Origin: Mesostigma viride
Taxonomy: Eukaryota > Streptophyta > Mesostigmatophyceae > Mesostigmatales > Mesostigmataceae
Assembly: GCA_009746045.1 (NCBI GenBank)
Contig: RPFO01001464.1
Span: forward strand, 90,001-154,000
Direction of reading: 5' to 3'
Length of the DNA: 64,000 bases
A program made the position numbers and the translations under genes. Within the stretch, counting starts at the first letter, position 1; each line of letters begins with the position of its first letter. Below are positions 33,326 through 43,962 of the stretch, piece after piece. The notes below the pieces were generated by a model, which saw nothing but the letters and a program-made list of their open reading frames with translations, was not told the DNA's origin and ran no database searches.

Positions 33326-36300
33326 ATGTCTGTCGCCGCGATGCAATGCACGACTGGTTTTACGAGCCGCCCAGCCTTTGAAAGCGTTGTAGCGTCGCGC
33401 AGCAGTATCCAAGCTCAGGCCACCGTTTGCCCAGTCCAACGTCATTTGCAGCCCGCGGAGCATGCTTCGCGACGCAGGTGTTTGGGACGTGGACCACAAT
33501 TTCAGGGCAGGCTTCGTAAGGGTAGCGTAGTTTGCTCCGCGTCCGTGGAGCCCGAGACGGCGACTGTGCCGGAGACGCCTAGGGAAAAAGCCCCGGCTGC
33601 CCCATCCGCCGTTGTTGAGAAAGAGATAGAGAAGGAGCCGGAGTTGCCTGACCCAGAGAAAGAGAAAGAATGGCCGCTTTGGCTAGCGCTGCCGTTGCAA
33701 CCTGGGAAGCGGAGACCAACCAAGATGTACGAAGTCGTAAAAAACACCATCTACACTTTCGAGCAAGGCCAGGTGCGATATCTAGGATAGGATTGCCGGC
33801 GCCTGTTTTGCGTGCGTCGTCGCATACAACAAGCAGTGCGCACCGCTCATTTTGAGTAATACCGTGTATTAGAAAGCATTTGTGACTGCGTCCACATGCT
33901 GCCCATCCCTCCCCGCACATGTACATCGCGCGTGAATGGCTAATAAATCAAACATGCTCTGCCAAAACATAGGATGCGTTGCGTTGCATGACGCTATCTG
34001 CTGCTGCGGGCGTCCTCATATGGCCCAGATTTCCCGCCTACTCCCTATCTGAACGTTTTGGACGCATATGACCCAGAAGTCCTCGCCTATGCTTTTCGTG
34101 ATTTCTGTCTGAAGACTCGTAGCGATCGCTTGCTACACGTCCTTTATAAAGTAGCACAAGAGCATGTGCATCGTTGCCCCGTACTCTGGGGATTGCTGTA
34201 TTTCTGAACATGAGTCCCATTTCTGGTCACAATCTATTAGGGGTACAACTGCCCTGCGGAAGCCTAATAGAATCGTCACAGCAACCAGCTGGTGTACGGA
34301 TTGGTATGAGTGCCGCATGTGGCATTCCTATGGGGACCGTTGCTAGTCGTAGTCTCCCGCCCACCCACACCCGCTGTAGCCTTCAGATCATCGCTCTCTT
34401 CTTCGTACCCGATTCTCCCTGTGCCAACTATCAGTGGGCGTGCTTGTCGCTGTTGCCATTCCTCCTTCTGGCTCCTCTCTCAACCCCGTTTCCTCCTCTC
34501 AACCCCCCGCCCCCCTCCCTTGCCTCCCCTTAACCCTCCCCACCAGGCCTGCCCTCTGTCATCTCACGAGAGGCAGCCCCCATTACACCCCGCACCCAGA
34601 CATACACACGCACTTACACAGACACAGACACAGACACGTACATATTCACGTACACCAGGATGCCCACCAAGGCACATGTGTGCTGTCATGCCATGCTGCT
34701 CAAGATGCCTCTTCACCCATGCTATCGCCACCTGTCACAATATCAAGCCATTTGCTTCCCGACTCCCATCCCCCGTCGTCGCCCTGTCCCTATTCTCACA
34801 ATATCCCCCATTCTCACCATAAATATGTACTAATGAATACACTCCCTTCACGGTATATATGTACTAATGAATACACTCCCTTCACGGTATACATGTACTA
34901 ATGAATACATTCCCTTCACGGTATACATTTCTGCCTACAGTAGTGGTGTATATATATACAGCATGGTGTATGTCAGCATGGTGTATGTCATACAGTACAC
35001 GGATTTAATACCTTGCCACGGCTACGGCTGTCCTTTTTCTCAAATGCTATTATACTGTAGCATTCGCCCCCATCGTGTACCCTATCTGTTGCCGCCACAC
35101 CGCACATGCCCCCACCTCCCCCCTAATCCCCCACCCGGTACCTCAAACCATTGCGCGGTTGACAAATCGTTCCTTGATGCCCCCATCGCCCCCCACACCC
35201 CAACCTCTTACCTCCCAAGCCCTTACCTCCCAACCCCCAAACCCCAACCCAACCCCCAACCCCCAACCCCCATGCCTAAACTCCCCCACCCCACCCCCCC
35301 AGGGCATCCTGGATGTGATTGTCAACGTGCGCATGACGGTCGTGGTGCTTAAATCGGGCGGCCTGTGGGTGCACGACCCCGTCGCGCCCACCGCCGAGTG
35401 CCTGCGCATGCTGGCTGAGCTGGAGGCGAAGCACGGGCCCGTGAAGCACATCGTCCTCGCCACAACCGCGGTAGAGCACAAGGTCTTCCTCGGCCCCTTT
35501 GCCCGCAAATTCCCGGAGGCCGAGGTTTACATCGCGCCGGAGCAGTGGAGTTTCCCCCTCAACCTCCCGATCGAGTTCCTGGGCCTGTTCCCTCGCAAGG
35601 CCAAGCTGCTCACGGGCGACGCAAAGGACACGCCCTGGGGCGGCGAGCTGGACCAGGCCATGGTCATCCTCACACTCGGGCTGGGGCCGTTTGTTGAGGT
35701 GACATTCTTCCATAAGTGAGTTGGGTGATGGGTCGGTGAGAAAGGGAGCTTTGGGTGATCGGAGGCAAGGGCGGATGGGTGGTTGCATGGGTGGTTTGTT
35801 GGTGGCATGGGTAGTTTTGTAAGTGGCACGGGTGGTTTGTCGGTGGCAGGACGTGGAGGTGGAAAGTCTCATAGGTGTATAGGTGTGATGGGTGTTTATA
35901 GGTGTTTATAGGTGTATGTATGTGTACCTGTTATGTAGATGTGTATATGTATAGTAGTAGGTGAATATAGGCGAATATAGGTGAATTATGTTCCTAATTA
36001 ATTAATTAATTAATAGGTGAATATAGGTGAATATAGGTGAATATAGGTGAATATAGGTGAATACAGGTGAATATAGGTGAATATAGGTGAATACAGGTGA
36101 ATAGTGGACTAGTGGTGTGTAGTGGTGTGTGGTGGAAAAGGCTTCTGTTTCCCATTGAGTGGGTCTGAAACGGGTGCATCGCCATGGTTTGAAAGGCAAG
36201 GCACGTGGCTGGGTGGGTTAAGATCTGTCTGCCCGTTGGGTGTGCCCAGACCAGGCTACAAATGTGGCTTATCTCTATTTTGATCATCATCTCGCAGCCT

Positions 36301-39300
36301 AGTCATGACAGCTCCTGGCTCTCCATTCCAATCCTCTGTTCCGTTGTTTCTATTCTCTCGTGTGGCATGGCTGCTTCCTTCCCCCACCGACCTACCCCCA
36401 CCCAACCCAACCCTCTTCTCACGTCCGCGTGCCGCCCCCCCCCCTCCCCCCTCCCCACCATCACAGGGCTACCCGTACGCTCATCGTGACGGATGCTGTT
36501 ATCCAAGTCCCGTCGGACGCACCCGATGTCGTGGTGGAGGACCCCGCACCGCTGCTGTTCCGCGGCAAGGACAACAACGCGGACGTGATGGAGGACACCC
36601 CAGAGAACCGGTCCAAGGGGTGGCAGAAGACGGCGCTGTTTGCGCTCTTCTTGCAGCCGGGCGGTGTCGGGCTGGATCTGAGCCAGCCGGGCGTGTGGCT
36701 GAGCTGGCAGCCAGACGTGTGGAAGGACTCGTTTGCGACGATTGCGATGAAGCTGCTCTCGCCGCCCATCCTGCAGGTGGGGGGGGCGTGGCTGGAACCC
36801 GTGGCCTTGAGATCCAAACGTGAAATCTGGCTTGATGTCATGGCTTGCTTTCATCATGGCCTCGGAAAGCATAATTCCTATTGTTAAAATGTAATGCCCC
36901 TTCTCGTTCCCTTCTCCTCTCGTGTTTTTATCCCCATCCAGATTGCCCTCCTACCTTCACTCAGCTTACCAGGTTGGAGCATCGACCAAGCACCTCCCTT
37001 TCACCCTTCTACTGCTGCCGCCTCACTCGCAGGGGCGCTTATAACATATCGTATAAGGGTGGAAACCCATAGGTTCCGATTCTGGAAACATCGGCTCGGG
37101 TCGTGCTGGTGACAGGGAATGGATAAAGGGGCAGAGGAAATGGGGAGAGGAGAAGGCCCCCTTGCTCATCTGGTAGGCAAGCCCGGCCGGCCAGTAGGCA
37201 TGGCGTTTATGCACATTAACATTTAAGGGGACCGGAGCGGGTCTACCCCCAAAAACTGACTATATAAAATATCGATTCCAATGCATTTGAAAACCATCTA
37301 GGTATGATTGGGGACCATAAATATGATGTTTGGGCATTTTCCCCACCACTTGTTGGGGGTACTCCCCCCAACCATGGACCGATGGTTAGCTTAAAATAGA
37401 AAAAGATGTTATTTTAGTCACATTTTCCCTAGGATAATGGGCAAGCAGTTTTCTCCAAACCATATATTCCCATGTAGTTGCCCCTTTGGTGAAAAATCCT
37501 GGCTATTCAGCTCACTAAAATTCGTAGTATTCCTTAATATTTAATCATCTTCTCCCACAGTCGCATCGTTTTTCCTCGCTTTAAAAAAATCAAATCTCAA
37601 ACACACTAAAATGGCCCAAACCACAGATTCAGAACTGGCTCAGGGGGGCATCGTCACTGCTGCAAACATTCAGCTCTTTTGGACGTCAAATTCTTGTACT
37701 TCAAAGGGGGGTCTTGTGGTTATTTGGTGTGTTCTATTTTTATCTCACCATCGATGCACGGTGGGGGGAAGTACCCTCGACTAGTGGTGGGATAAGCTTC
37801 CAATATCCATATTTATGGGTTCCAATCAGCACAGGGCACTTTCTGACGGACACCAGACAAGAATGCTATGCCATCAAAGCGGGTTTGTCACACACAGCCC
37901 ACCCTGGTCCCCTAAAACGGCCACCGTTCATACATTTTTATTTCTTGATTTTTTATGTCTTTGAACACCCCATGGATGACCTCACGATCTAGGCATGTGA
38001 CGAGCGAGTCGATGCCCCCATCCCCCTTGATTCTCCCAGCGCGTTACCCAACACGTGTTCCAGCAAAGCACATCACTTGAGGCAGTTTGAATGTGGACCA
38101 GCGCAGCAGCCTGGGCATGCCTCCCTTGCAGTTTGCCTCCCCCACAGCGTTTTCCTATTGCCTGTTGCCTGTTGCCTGTCGCTTGTAGCCTGTCGCCTGT
38201 CGCCTGTCGCCTGTCGCCTGTCGCCTGTAGCTTGTCGCCTGTAGCCTGTAGCCTGTAGCCTGTAGCCTGTAGCCTGTAGCCTGTAGCCTGTAGCCTGTAG
38301 CCTGTAGCCTGTAGCCTGTAGCCTGTAGCCTGTAGCCTGTAGCCTGTAGCCTGTAGCCTGTAGCCTGTAGCCTGTAGCCTGTAGCCTGTAGCCTGTAGCC
38401 TGTAGCCTGTAGCCTGTAGCCTGTAGCCTGTAGCCTGTAGCCTGTAGCCTGTAGCCTGTAGCCTGTAGCCTGTAGCCTGTAGCCCGTCGCCCGTCGCCCG
38501 TCGCCCGTCGCCCGTCGCCCGTCGCCCGTCGCCCGTCGCCCGTCGCCCGTCGCCCGTCGCCCGTCGCCCGTCGCCCGTCGCCCGTCGCCCGTCGCCTGTC
38601 GCCCGTCGCCCGTCGCCCGTCGCCCATCGCCCGTCGCCCGTCGCCCGTCGCCCGTCGCCCGTCGCCCGTCGCCCGTCGCCCGTCGCCCGTCGCCCGTCGC
38701 CCGTCGCCTGTCGCCTGTCGCCTGTTCACTGCTCACTGCTCACTGCTCACTGCTCACTGCTCACTGTTCACTGCTCACTGCTCACTGCTCACTGCTCACT
38801 GCTCACTGCTCACTGCTCACTGCTCACTGCTCACTGCTCACTGCTCACTGCTCACTGCTCACTGCTCACTGCTCATTGCTCACTGAACATCTACTGCTTT
38901 TTCCCCACCGCCACCCCCTTCCCCGGTGCCCCTGCCAGGTGCTGGTGTACAAGCGCGACCCGGAGAGCGTGCTCGCGTGGGTGGACAAGATGGCTTCGTG
39001 GCCATTTGTGCGCATCATCCCCGCGCACCTGCAAGCGCCCATCAAGGCCGAGCCAAAGGACCTGCGGCGCGCGTTTGCGTGGCTCGAGGAGCTCGCCCCG
39101 GGCCGCCGCAGGGGGCTGCTGGGGGGTCTCTTCCCGTTTGGCAAGCCGGAGCGCTCTTTCCCGCTCAAGGATTCCGACATGGCGACGCTGAACGGACTGT
39201 CGGCATCCTTGACGGCCAGCGGGCTGCTCAAGGGCAGCCCAGAGGAGGAGGCGGCCGCCGCGGCGGAAAAGGAGAAAAAAGCAGCGGCCGCAGCAGCGGA

Positions 39301-39502
39301 GAGGGAAAAGAGGGCGGCGGCCGCAGCAGCGGCAGCCAAGTCCTCCTCGGGCAAGGGGACCACGGGCAACCGGCCACCTGTCCCCGCCAAGGCCCAGACG
39401 GTCGGTAGCCGGAACCCAGTCAAGCCGGTCACGCGGACAGTGGGCAACCGGCCTGCATCTGCGCCCAGCAGGGGCCGTAACGAGAAGCCAAAGGGCAGAT
39501 AA
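33326..39502 (+). CDS. DUF4336 protein, probably plastid-targeted
   Basis: Exons 33326-33772, 35303-35715, 36467-36776 and 38939-39502 join in phase to a 577-residue protein; all introns are GT-AG. Residues 1-75 are rich in Ser, Arg and Ala with few acids, like a chloroplast transit peptide. From about 119 (WPLWLALPLQPGKRRPTKMY) to about 430 the order of conserved blocks matches DUF4336: VVKNTIYTFEQGQ, VNVRMTVVVLKSGGLWVHDP, HIVLATTAVEHKVFLGPF, VYIAPEQWSFPLNLP, GPFVEVTFFHKATRTLIVTD. DUF4336 is predicted to have a metallo-beta-lactamase-like fold, and its biochemical role is unknown. The C-terminus adds about 100 residues: an Ala/Glu/Lys-rich helix and a basic Pro/Arg tail. Introns contain transposon and satellite sequence. 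ATG 33326 is the first in frame after an upstream non-ATG stretch. Confidence 0.9.
34826..34928. repeat. 34-bp tandem repeat, 3 units (DUF4336 intron 1)
   Basis: TGTACTAATGAATACACTCC recurs at 34826, 34860 and 34894. Intron 1 otherwise holds CA-rich and C-rich low-complexity sequence up to the acceptor at 35302. Confidence 0.85.
35987..36012 (+). mobile_element. Tail-only LINE insertion (26 bp) in DUF4336 intron 2
   Basis: TATGTTCCTAATTAATTAAT and a few more bases equal the last bases of the LINE 3' end (as at 8404-8431). They interrupt a GAATATAGGT repeat, with ATAGGTGAAT at 35977-35986 and again at 36013-36022. Because the host is itself repetitive, the TSD is suggestive rather than proven. 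Confidence 0.6.
36013..36105. repeat. GAATATAGGT decamer array (DUF4336 intron 2)
   Basis: About nine 10-bp units, with related units upstream at 35955-35986; split by the tail-only insertion. Confidence 0.85.
37240..37860. repeat. Inverted pair of a dispersed repeat (DUF4336 intron 3)
   Basis: 37240-37420 matches the segment 5190-5400 in inverted orientation (CCACCACTTGTTGGGGGTAC, CATAAATATGATGTTTGGGC). 37720-37860 matches in direct orientation (ACTAGTGGTGGGATAAGC, ATATTTATGGGTTCCAATCA). The two form an imperfect inverted repeat with about 300 bp between. Confidence 0.6.
38157..38885. repeat. Three consecutive heptamer arrays (DUF4336 intron 3)
   Basis: GCCTGTA units to about 38481, then GCCCGTC units to about 38710, then CTCACTG units to 38885, all 7 bp. 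Transitional units (GCCTGTC) occur at the joints. The array ends 53 bp before the acceptor of exon 4. The open frames over it (QATGDGRR) are artefacts. Confidence 0.95.
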
Positions 39503-40200
39503 TTGGACTACGGAGGTGGTATCGACAGAGAGGTGGGAATGGCCCAGACCCTTGGTGTCTGTGAGAGCAGACATGGCTCTCCTTGTATGAATGAAACGAC
39601 GAGAGCTAACGGGCGGCTACCATAACGCCAGCTGGTGGCTTGATCTGGGTGCATGCCGCTCTTTGGAACGTGACCCAAACTTTGCTCGTAGGGCGATCGT
39701 AGAACGGCACGTTATTGTAATTGGTGGCGGGGTGCATGTGTTGCCAACTAACAAGCTAGCGTTTAAGGGTGGTGGTTTCATTGCTTTGTGAGACACGTAC
39801 AGTTAATTAAGGAACCTGTAGTACGTTGTAACAGTGACCCCCGACATCACAGCACACGTGACAAATATTCGCGAGTTGGACCTACGCGCTTACATGGGTC
39901 TTCTTAGGTCGTTACTGTAGGCACAAATTGCTGTAGCTAGGCCCTGTGCATGCATGGATGAAAGCTTGGCAGCCATACATGCACCGTAATGTATAATACA
40001 CCGTAACGTATGATAGTAGTATATGGTTGGGGCATTTATTTTTGAACAATGGTCAACGTGCATACTACTATTTTGTTTTTCCATCACATCCATATGTGTT
40101 GGCTTTGTCTTACACCTTAATTAATTGCCATAGGCACAAATTGCTCTAGCTAGGCCCTGTGCATGCATACATACATAGCTCGGCTTACCTCCGAGCTCTC
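39503..40200. other. 3' flank of the DUF4336 gene
   Basis: Presumed 3' UTR and intergenic sequence. TGTAA, the usual chlorophyte polyadenylation signal, occurs at about 39716 and 39827. No other gene seen. Confidence 0.35.
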
Positions 40201-40425
40201 CCCATGGGCCCCGCGGCCATTTGTCCTGGCGCCCAGTCACTATCCGGTGGCGCTGCGACCCCAACTGTTTGCCCCGCAACCTCTTGTTCCCGCCGGGCGG
40301 CCCTGTGGTAGCTGCGGGCAGGCCTTGGACCCCACTGGGACCCACTACCTGTCATGCATGGGTGGCCAGCAGAATCAGAATTGGTACTTGTACTTGCACA
40401 CTGTTCTCCTGAAGGTGGTGCTCGC
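40201..40425 (+). pseudogene. LINE ORF2 C-terminal zinc-motif fragment
   Basis: The frame reads SHYPVALRPQLFAPQPLVPA, then CGSCGQALDPTGTHYLSC. The CxxC...D..G.H...C pattern occurs at the C-terminal end of many LINE-type reverse transcriptase proteins. Nothing upstream continues it, and a tail-family-C element abuts its end. It does not match the other ORF2 pieces in the window, so it is likely a different LINE family. Confidence 0.45.
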
Positions 40426-40429
40426 CATG

Positions 40430-40640
40430 GGCTCCCGTCGGGGAGTCAAAGATCGAGCACCGGAGTGCTTTTAATTAATGCCTGTATGTGCATTCACAAC
40501 AGGAAGAAAGGGCAGAGACCCCCTTTCTCCTTCATGCCCGAGAGGCATGCCACAGCTGCAATCGGACACGATAGACGATCCGGCAAGTTCTGTGGGTGCA
40601 ATAAGACCCATGTGAGCATATCATAACAAGGAGCGTGGGC
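40430..40640 (-). repeat. Tail family C element
   Basis: Inverted copy of 10492-10760 and 7914-8099, with the hairpin ACTCCCCGACGGGAGC at its 3' end (left). Confidence 0.6.
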
Positions 40641-41079
40641 AAGTAAATAAGCTTCCTGCAAGGGTAGCTAGGGTCACTAGGGTGTAGACTATATACCTGC
40701 TCTCAGTTCGATTCCGGTCGGATTCATTTGCAGATCGCGTTTTTCCGCGTTTTCCGCGGCCCGGCACTGAACGCAAATGGTTTTCACCTTTGCGGAGTGC
40801 CTGATCAGAATATACCTGCTCTGGTTGCACAAAGTGCATCTGCACCATAATGTATTCCAGCGCAGCTTGGTGCGGACATGCTAGGGTGCAAGATCATCAT
40901 GGCTAAACAATGGCTAGGGCATGGCGTCTCATCAGAGAGTAGCTCTAGAGCTGCATGGGCAAAGCTGGGCACAAAATTCTTAATGCATCATCCGTGTGGA
41001 GTCCCATCATGCATAGGCGCACATGTGCGTAGCTAATACTTAGCCGTGGGCCATGCCACGTGCTAGCCTAAGCCTGACT
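40641..41079 (-). repeat. Decayed LINE 3' UTR
   Basis: On the minus strand several blocks match the ORF1-only LINE 3' UTR (GGGCAAAGCTGGGC, GCATCATCCGTGTGG, GTGGGCCATGCC regions), leading into the ORF1 relic upstream. No tail is recognisable. Confidence 0.45.
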
Positions 41080-42720
41080 ACTAGTCTACACTACTGCTAT
41101 ACATATTCCCTAAGCTGGGTTTGCTGGGGTGGCAGGGGGCGCCTGCGCCAGGGCTTGTAGTCGACGTGGATGACCGCCCCCCTCCAGTATACCGGCTTCC
41201 CTCCTGCAGTCTGCCGGAGCTGGAGGTAGATCGGCCATATATAGCTCCTGTCGCCATTGCATGTTGCTGCGCCAGGGTCAAGACATCCGGTCCAGCGTGT
41301 AGGAAGTCCTCGCAAGCTGCTTAATTGCGGTGTTTAAGGAACAACAGCTTATCCGCCATGTAATCAAAGGTGAGGAGCACGGGAGCCGGGCCAGCCTTGC
41401 CCCGCGCGCGGGGAAGGCGGACAGCCGACATCCGAAGCTCACTAGTCAGTAAGTGCCATGGGGGTAAGAATGTCGCGTTTACTGAAACGCTCTTGCAAGA
41501 GACTCGGAGTCCTCACCTGCCGCGGGCTGCCGGCTGGTCGAAGCTAGTGCTTGACGATGACGTTATGGCTGCGCTTCAAGGGGATGTCGGCCTAGCTCCT
41601 CGACGGGAGGTCGAGAATTGGTTGCTTAATTAAGCTGTGCCGAGATGGTGGAGGCAGTGGAGATGGCGTGGTTGGCACTTCCAGTCAGCATGTCCGCCCA
41701 GGTCTGGGTGGGAGGAGCATTGTCGGCTGGGCCAGCAGATGCTGGCCGGGCGGCGATGTCCTTCACCGCCTGGGCGGTGATGCCTGCTTTGTTTTGCAGG
41801 CACTCAATGGCGATGGCGTTGTCATGAAGGCGCTTGTCGATGTCGAGGAGCTGGGCGGTGGTGGCGGCAGTGGAGGCGGTGCGGTGGCGGTGGCGGTGGA
41901 GGCGAGGAGCGGGTGGAGGTGGAGGTGACGGTGGTGGAAAGGTAAGGGAGCTCAGCAGCCATCGTGCTGCCCATTGCTGCCACAACTGGAGCGAGGGTCC
42001 GAGTCACGTGCTGCTCGAGGGCCTCCTAAAGGAGGGAGCGGAAGGTGGGTGCGGAAATGGAAGCAGCCCAGATCTCGCCATCCGAGCGCATGAGGAGGGA
42101 GCAGAGAAGGAGGTGCTGGAGTTTGGGGCGGGGGCAACGTCCGAACAGAGCGCCGGGGTTAAACCATGCAGACCCTGTGCCGTCCGTGCTGATGAGGCGG
42201 TTGATGCTGTCGAGATGGAGGCACAGGTCTTACAGCGAGGCGTAGTAGAGCTAAGATGCAGCATAGCACTTGCCTTTAATTTAATTTAATTTAATTTAAT
42301 AGCACTTGCCGGGACCACTGAGGTTGGTCCAGTCGTGATCGTCGACTTTGAAGGGTTGGGGCCGAAAGCGCAGTTCTGAATTGGGCGCGATTCTGCTGGG
42401 CGACTGCGTTTGGGATCAGGCGATGCGGAGGGCGAGGCCGCAGGAGCCGAGTGCACTACTAACGCTTGGATAATGTCACCGCTGCCTGGCAGGCCGGGGG
42501 GAGCTACAGCCGAAGTTGCAGGCGAATTTTCTTGACTAGCTCAGCGCAGCCGCCAGGCTGCGTTGCGTAGTCGAGCGTTTGCTGGTCATAACATTGCGTG
42601 ATAGGTTCGGGAAATTATATCAGCGCTTGCGCGTGCGTCTTAGAAAGACGAAGCGATTGTGATATTCACGGCCAAATTTGGTGCCCAAACGTGAAAGACT
42701 GAAAGTTATGAGCTAGACGG
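41080..42720 (-). pseudogene. Degenerate ORF1-LINE copy (5' UTR and ORF1)
   Basis: On the minus strand the 5' UTR is recognisable at 42720-42600 (GTCTTTCTAAGACGCACGC), then an ORF1 start near 42590 reading like copy 2 (TTQRSLAAALS). Downstream are the coiled-coil region around 41850-41740 and the end (GATCGGCCATATATAGC side, corresponding to RELWPTYLQ) near 41230. Many indels and stops break the frame. A (TTTAA)n insertion lies at 42275-42300. This is the oldest-looking ORF1 copy in the window. Confidence 0.75.
42275..42300 (+). mobile_element. Tail-only LINE insertion, (TTTAA)5T
   Basis: A pure 26-bp microsatellite of the LINE tail type, bracketed by perfect 10-bp duplications AGCACTTGCC at 42265-42274 and 42301-42310. 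It sits within the ORF1 relic, so the surrounding sequence is known not to contain such a repeat in other copies. Confidence 0.8.
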
Positions 42721-43548
42721 AGCTCCGGCCGCCGTCAGCCATGGCTACCTCGTGGCTCGTTGCTGACTCATAGCGGATGCAGTGCATCGTCTTAAACACG
42801 TCCTGTTTCTCTAGCTTGCCCAAGGGCTTGCGCCACAGGGCCATGTATTGGCGTAAAGCATGCCAGGCGAGGGCCGGAGATACGGTGGTCCACGTCTGCC
42901 TCGCAGGTGGGGAGTAAGCTACCCAGCGCAACTTGACGCGGTCCCGATCCTGGATGCGAGAGCCATCAAGGAGAAAGAGGTCGGGCGGTGGCTGAGTGCA
43001 TGAGCCCAACCGCCAGGGCCACTGTCTTCTTGCTGACCTCGAGCCCCACCACTCGGGCCTCGATCAAGCCACGTCTGCACGTGCTCAGTGTCCTCGAAGA
43101 GGGTGCATGGTGTCGTCTGCATAGATGATTTCCGCTAGCCGAATCTCCGTATCCGCCCCGCCATGCCAGAAACGGTTATCGACCTGCACCCCTGGTTCCC
43201 TACCCACAATGCGAGCAAACCGCTTCCGCGCCTGAATCATTACGTATTCGACCACGATAATGAACAGGTATGGCGAGAGCACGCAGCCCTGCCACACACC
43301 CTTCTGCAGAGGGCATGGTGGCGTGGGCCCGTAGGAAGTGCGCACCGAGGTGGTGGACCCTTCATACAGGTTGCGGATGACAGCCATAAGGGGGAGGGGG
43401 ATCCGGAACAGAGCGAGGATGTCCCACAGCGCAGACCAGAAAACCAAATCGAAGGCTTTGATGAAGTCCACCAGCACAAGGTGTAGAGGGGACTCACCAG
43501 GCTGGAGGCGGTGCAGTTCTTCCACAAGTGACTATATGGTTGGGGCAT
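42713..43548 (-). pseudogene. LINE ORF2 reverse transcriptase fragment
   Basis: RNA-templated DNA polymerase of a LINE. The minus-strand frame 43548-43085 contains motif A (LVLVDFIKAFDLVFW), the B region (GVWQGCVLSPYLF) and the catalytic box YADD (EIIYADDTM). Frameshifts follow, and the thumb/connection region continues in other frames to about 42713 (EHVQTWLD, DGSRIQDRDRVKLRW, ALRQYMALWRKPLG). The N-terminal endonuclease is absent. It lies directly 5' of the ORF1 relic on the same strand, the reverse of normal ORF1-ORF2 order. Confidence 0.8.
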
Positions 43549-43582
43549 TATGCAGACGATATTTGTAACTTTCGTGTACTTA

Positions 43583-43650
43583 TTTTTCTAACGAGATTAG
43601 CATAGTACTCCGTGGCATGCCCATGCGCATGACACGCAAGTACTTAATTA
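43583..43650 (+). repeat. R65 dispersed repeat
   Basis: GAGATTAGCATAGTACTCCG ... GACACGCAAGTACTTA. Other copies are at about 7233-7310 (-), 10832-10880 (+) and 18500-18575 (+). Confidence 0.6.
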
Positions 43651-43962
43651 CTTACTCAAGGGTACAGAAGTTGACACCACCCAAAGTTGACACAACCTGA
43701 TTTCTAAGGCCTGCCCAACTGCAGGCCCCGCCGATATTTCCAAGTAAATGGGGGCCGGCAGATACCCCGCGTGTAGCTAAAACTACCTTTGCAAAAACTT
43801 GCTAACTGCCATCCAACAGGGTTCCGATGCAGAACATCCCTCTTAGCCGTAAGCGCTCTTCGTTCCATGCAACTTATGGCACGGTACCTACACCGGTACC
43901 AAACATGCAGCCACCCGTGAAAGGAAGGGAGGTGCCCCAAACTGTCTACACACGGCCGCGTT

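Noticed and set aside
33579-33926. Minus-strand ORF opposite DUF4336 exon 1
   Set aside because: Shadow of the plus-strand exon; low-complexity composition.
38220-38480. Heptamer array as an interstitial telomere
   Set aside because: The unit GTAGCCT is not a known plant or algal telomere repeat (TTTAGGG, TTTTAGGG).
38073-38736. Frames with QATGDGRRATGD repeats on the minus strand
   Set aside because: Artefacts of heptamer arrays within an intron.
40690-40725. B-box-like GTTCGATTCC
   Set aside because: No matching A box or cloverleaf upstream; not enough for a tRNA or SINE call.
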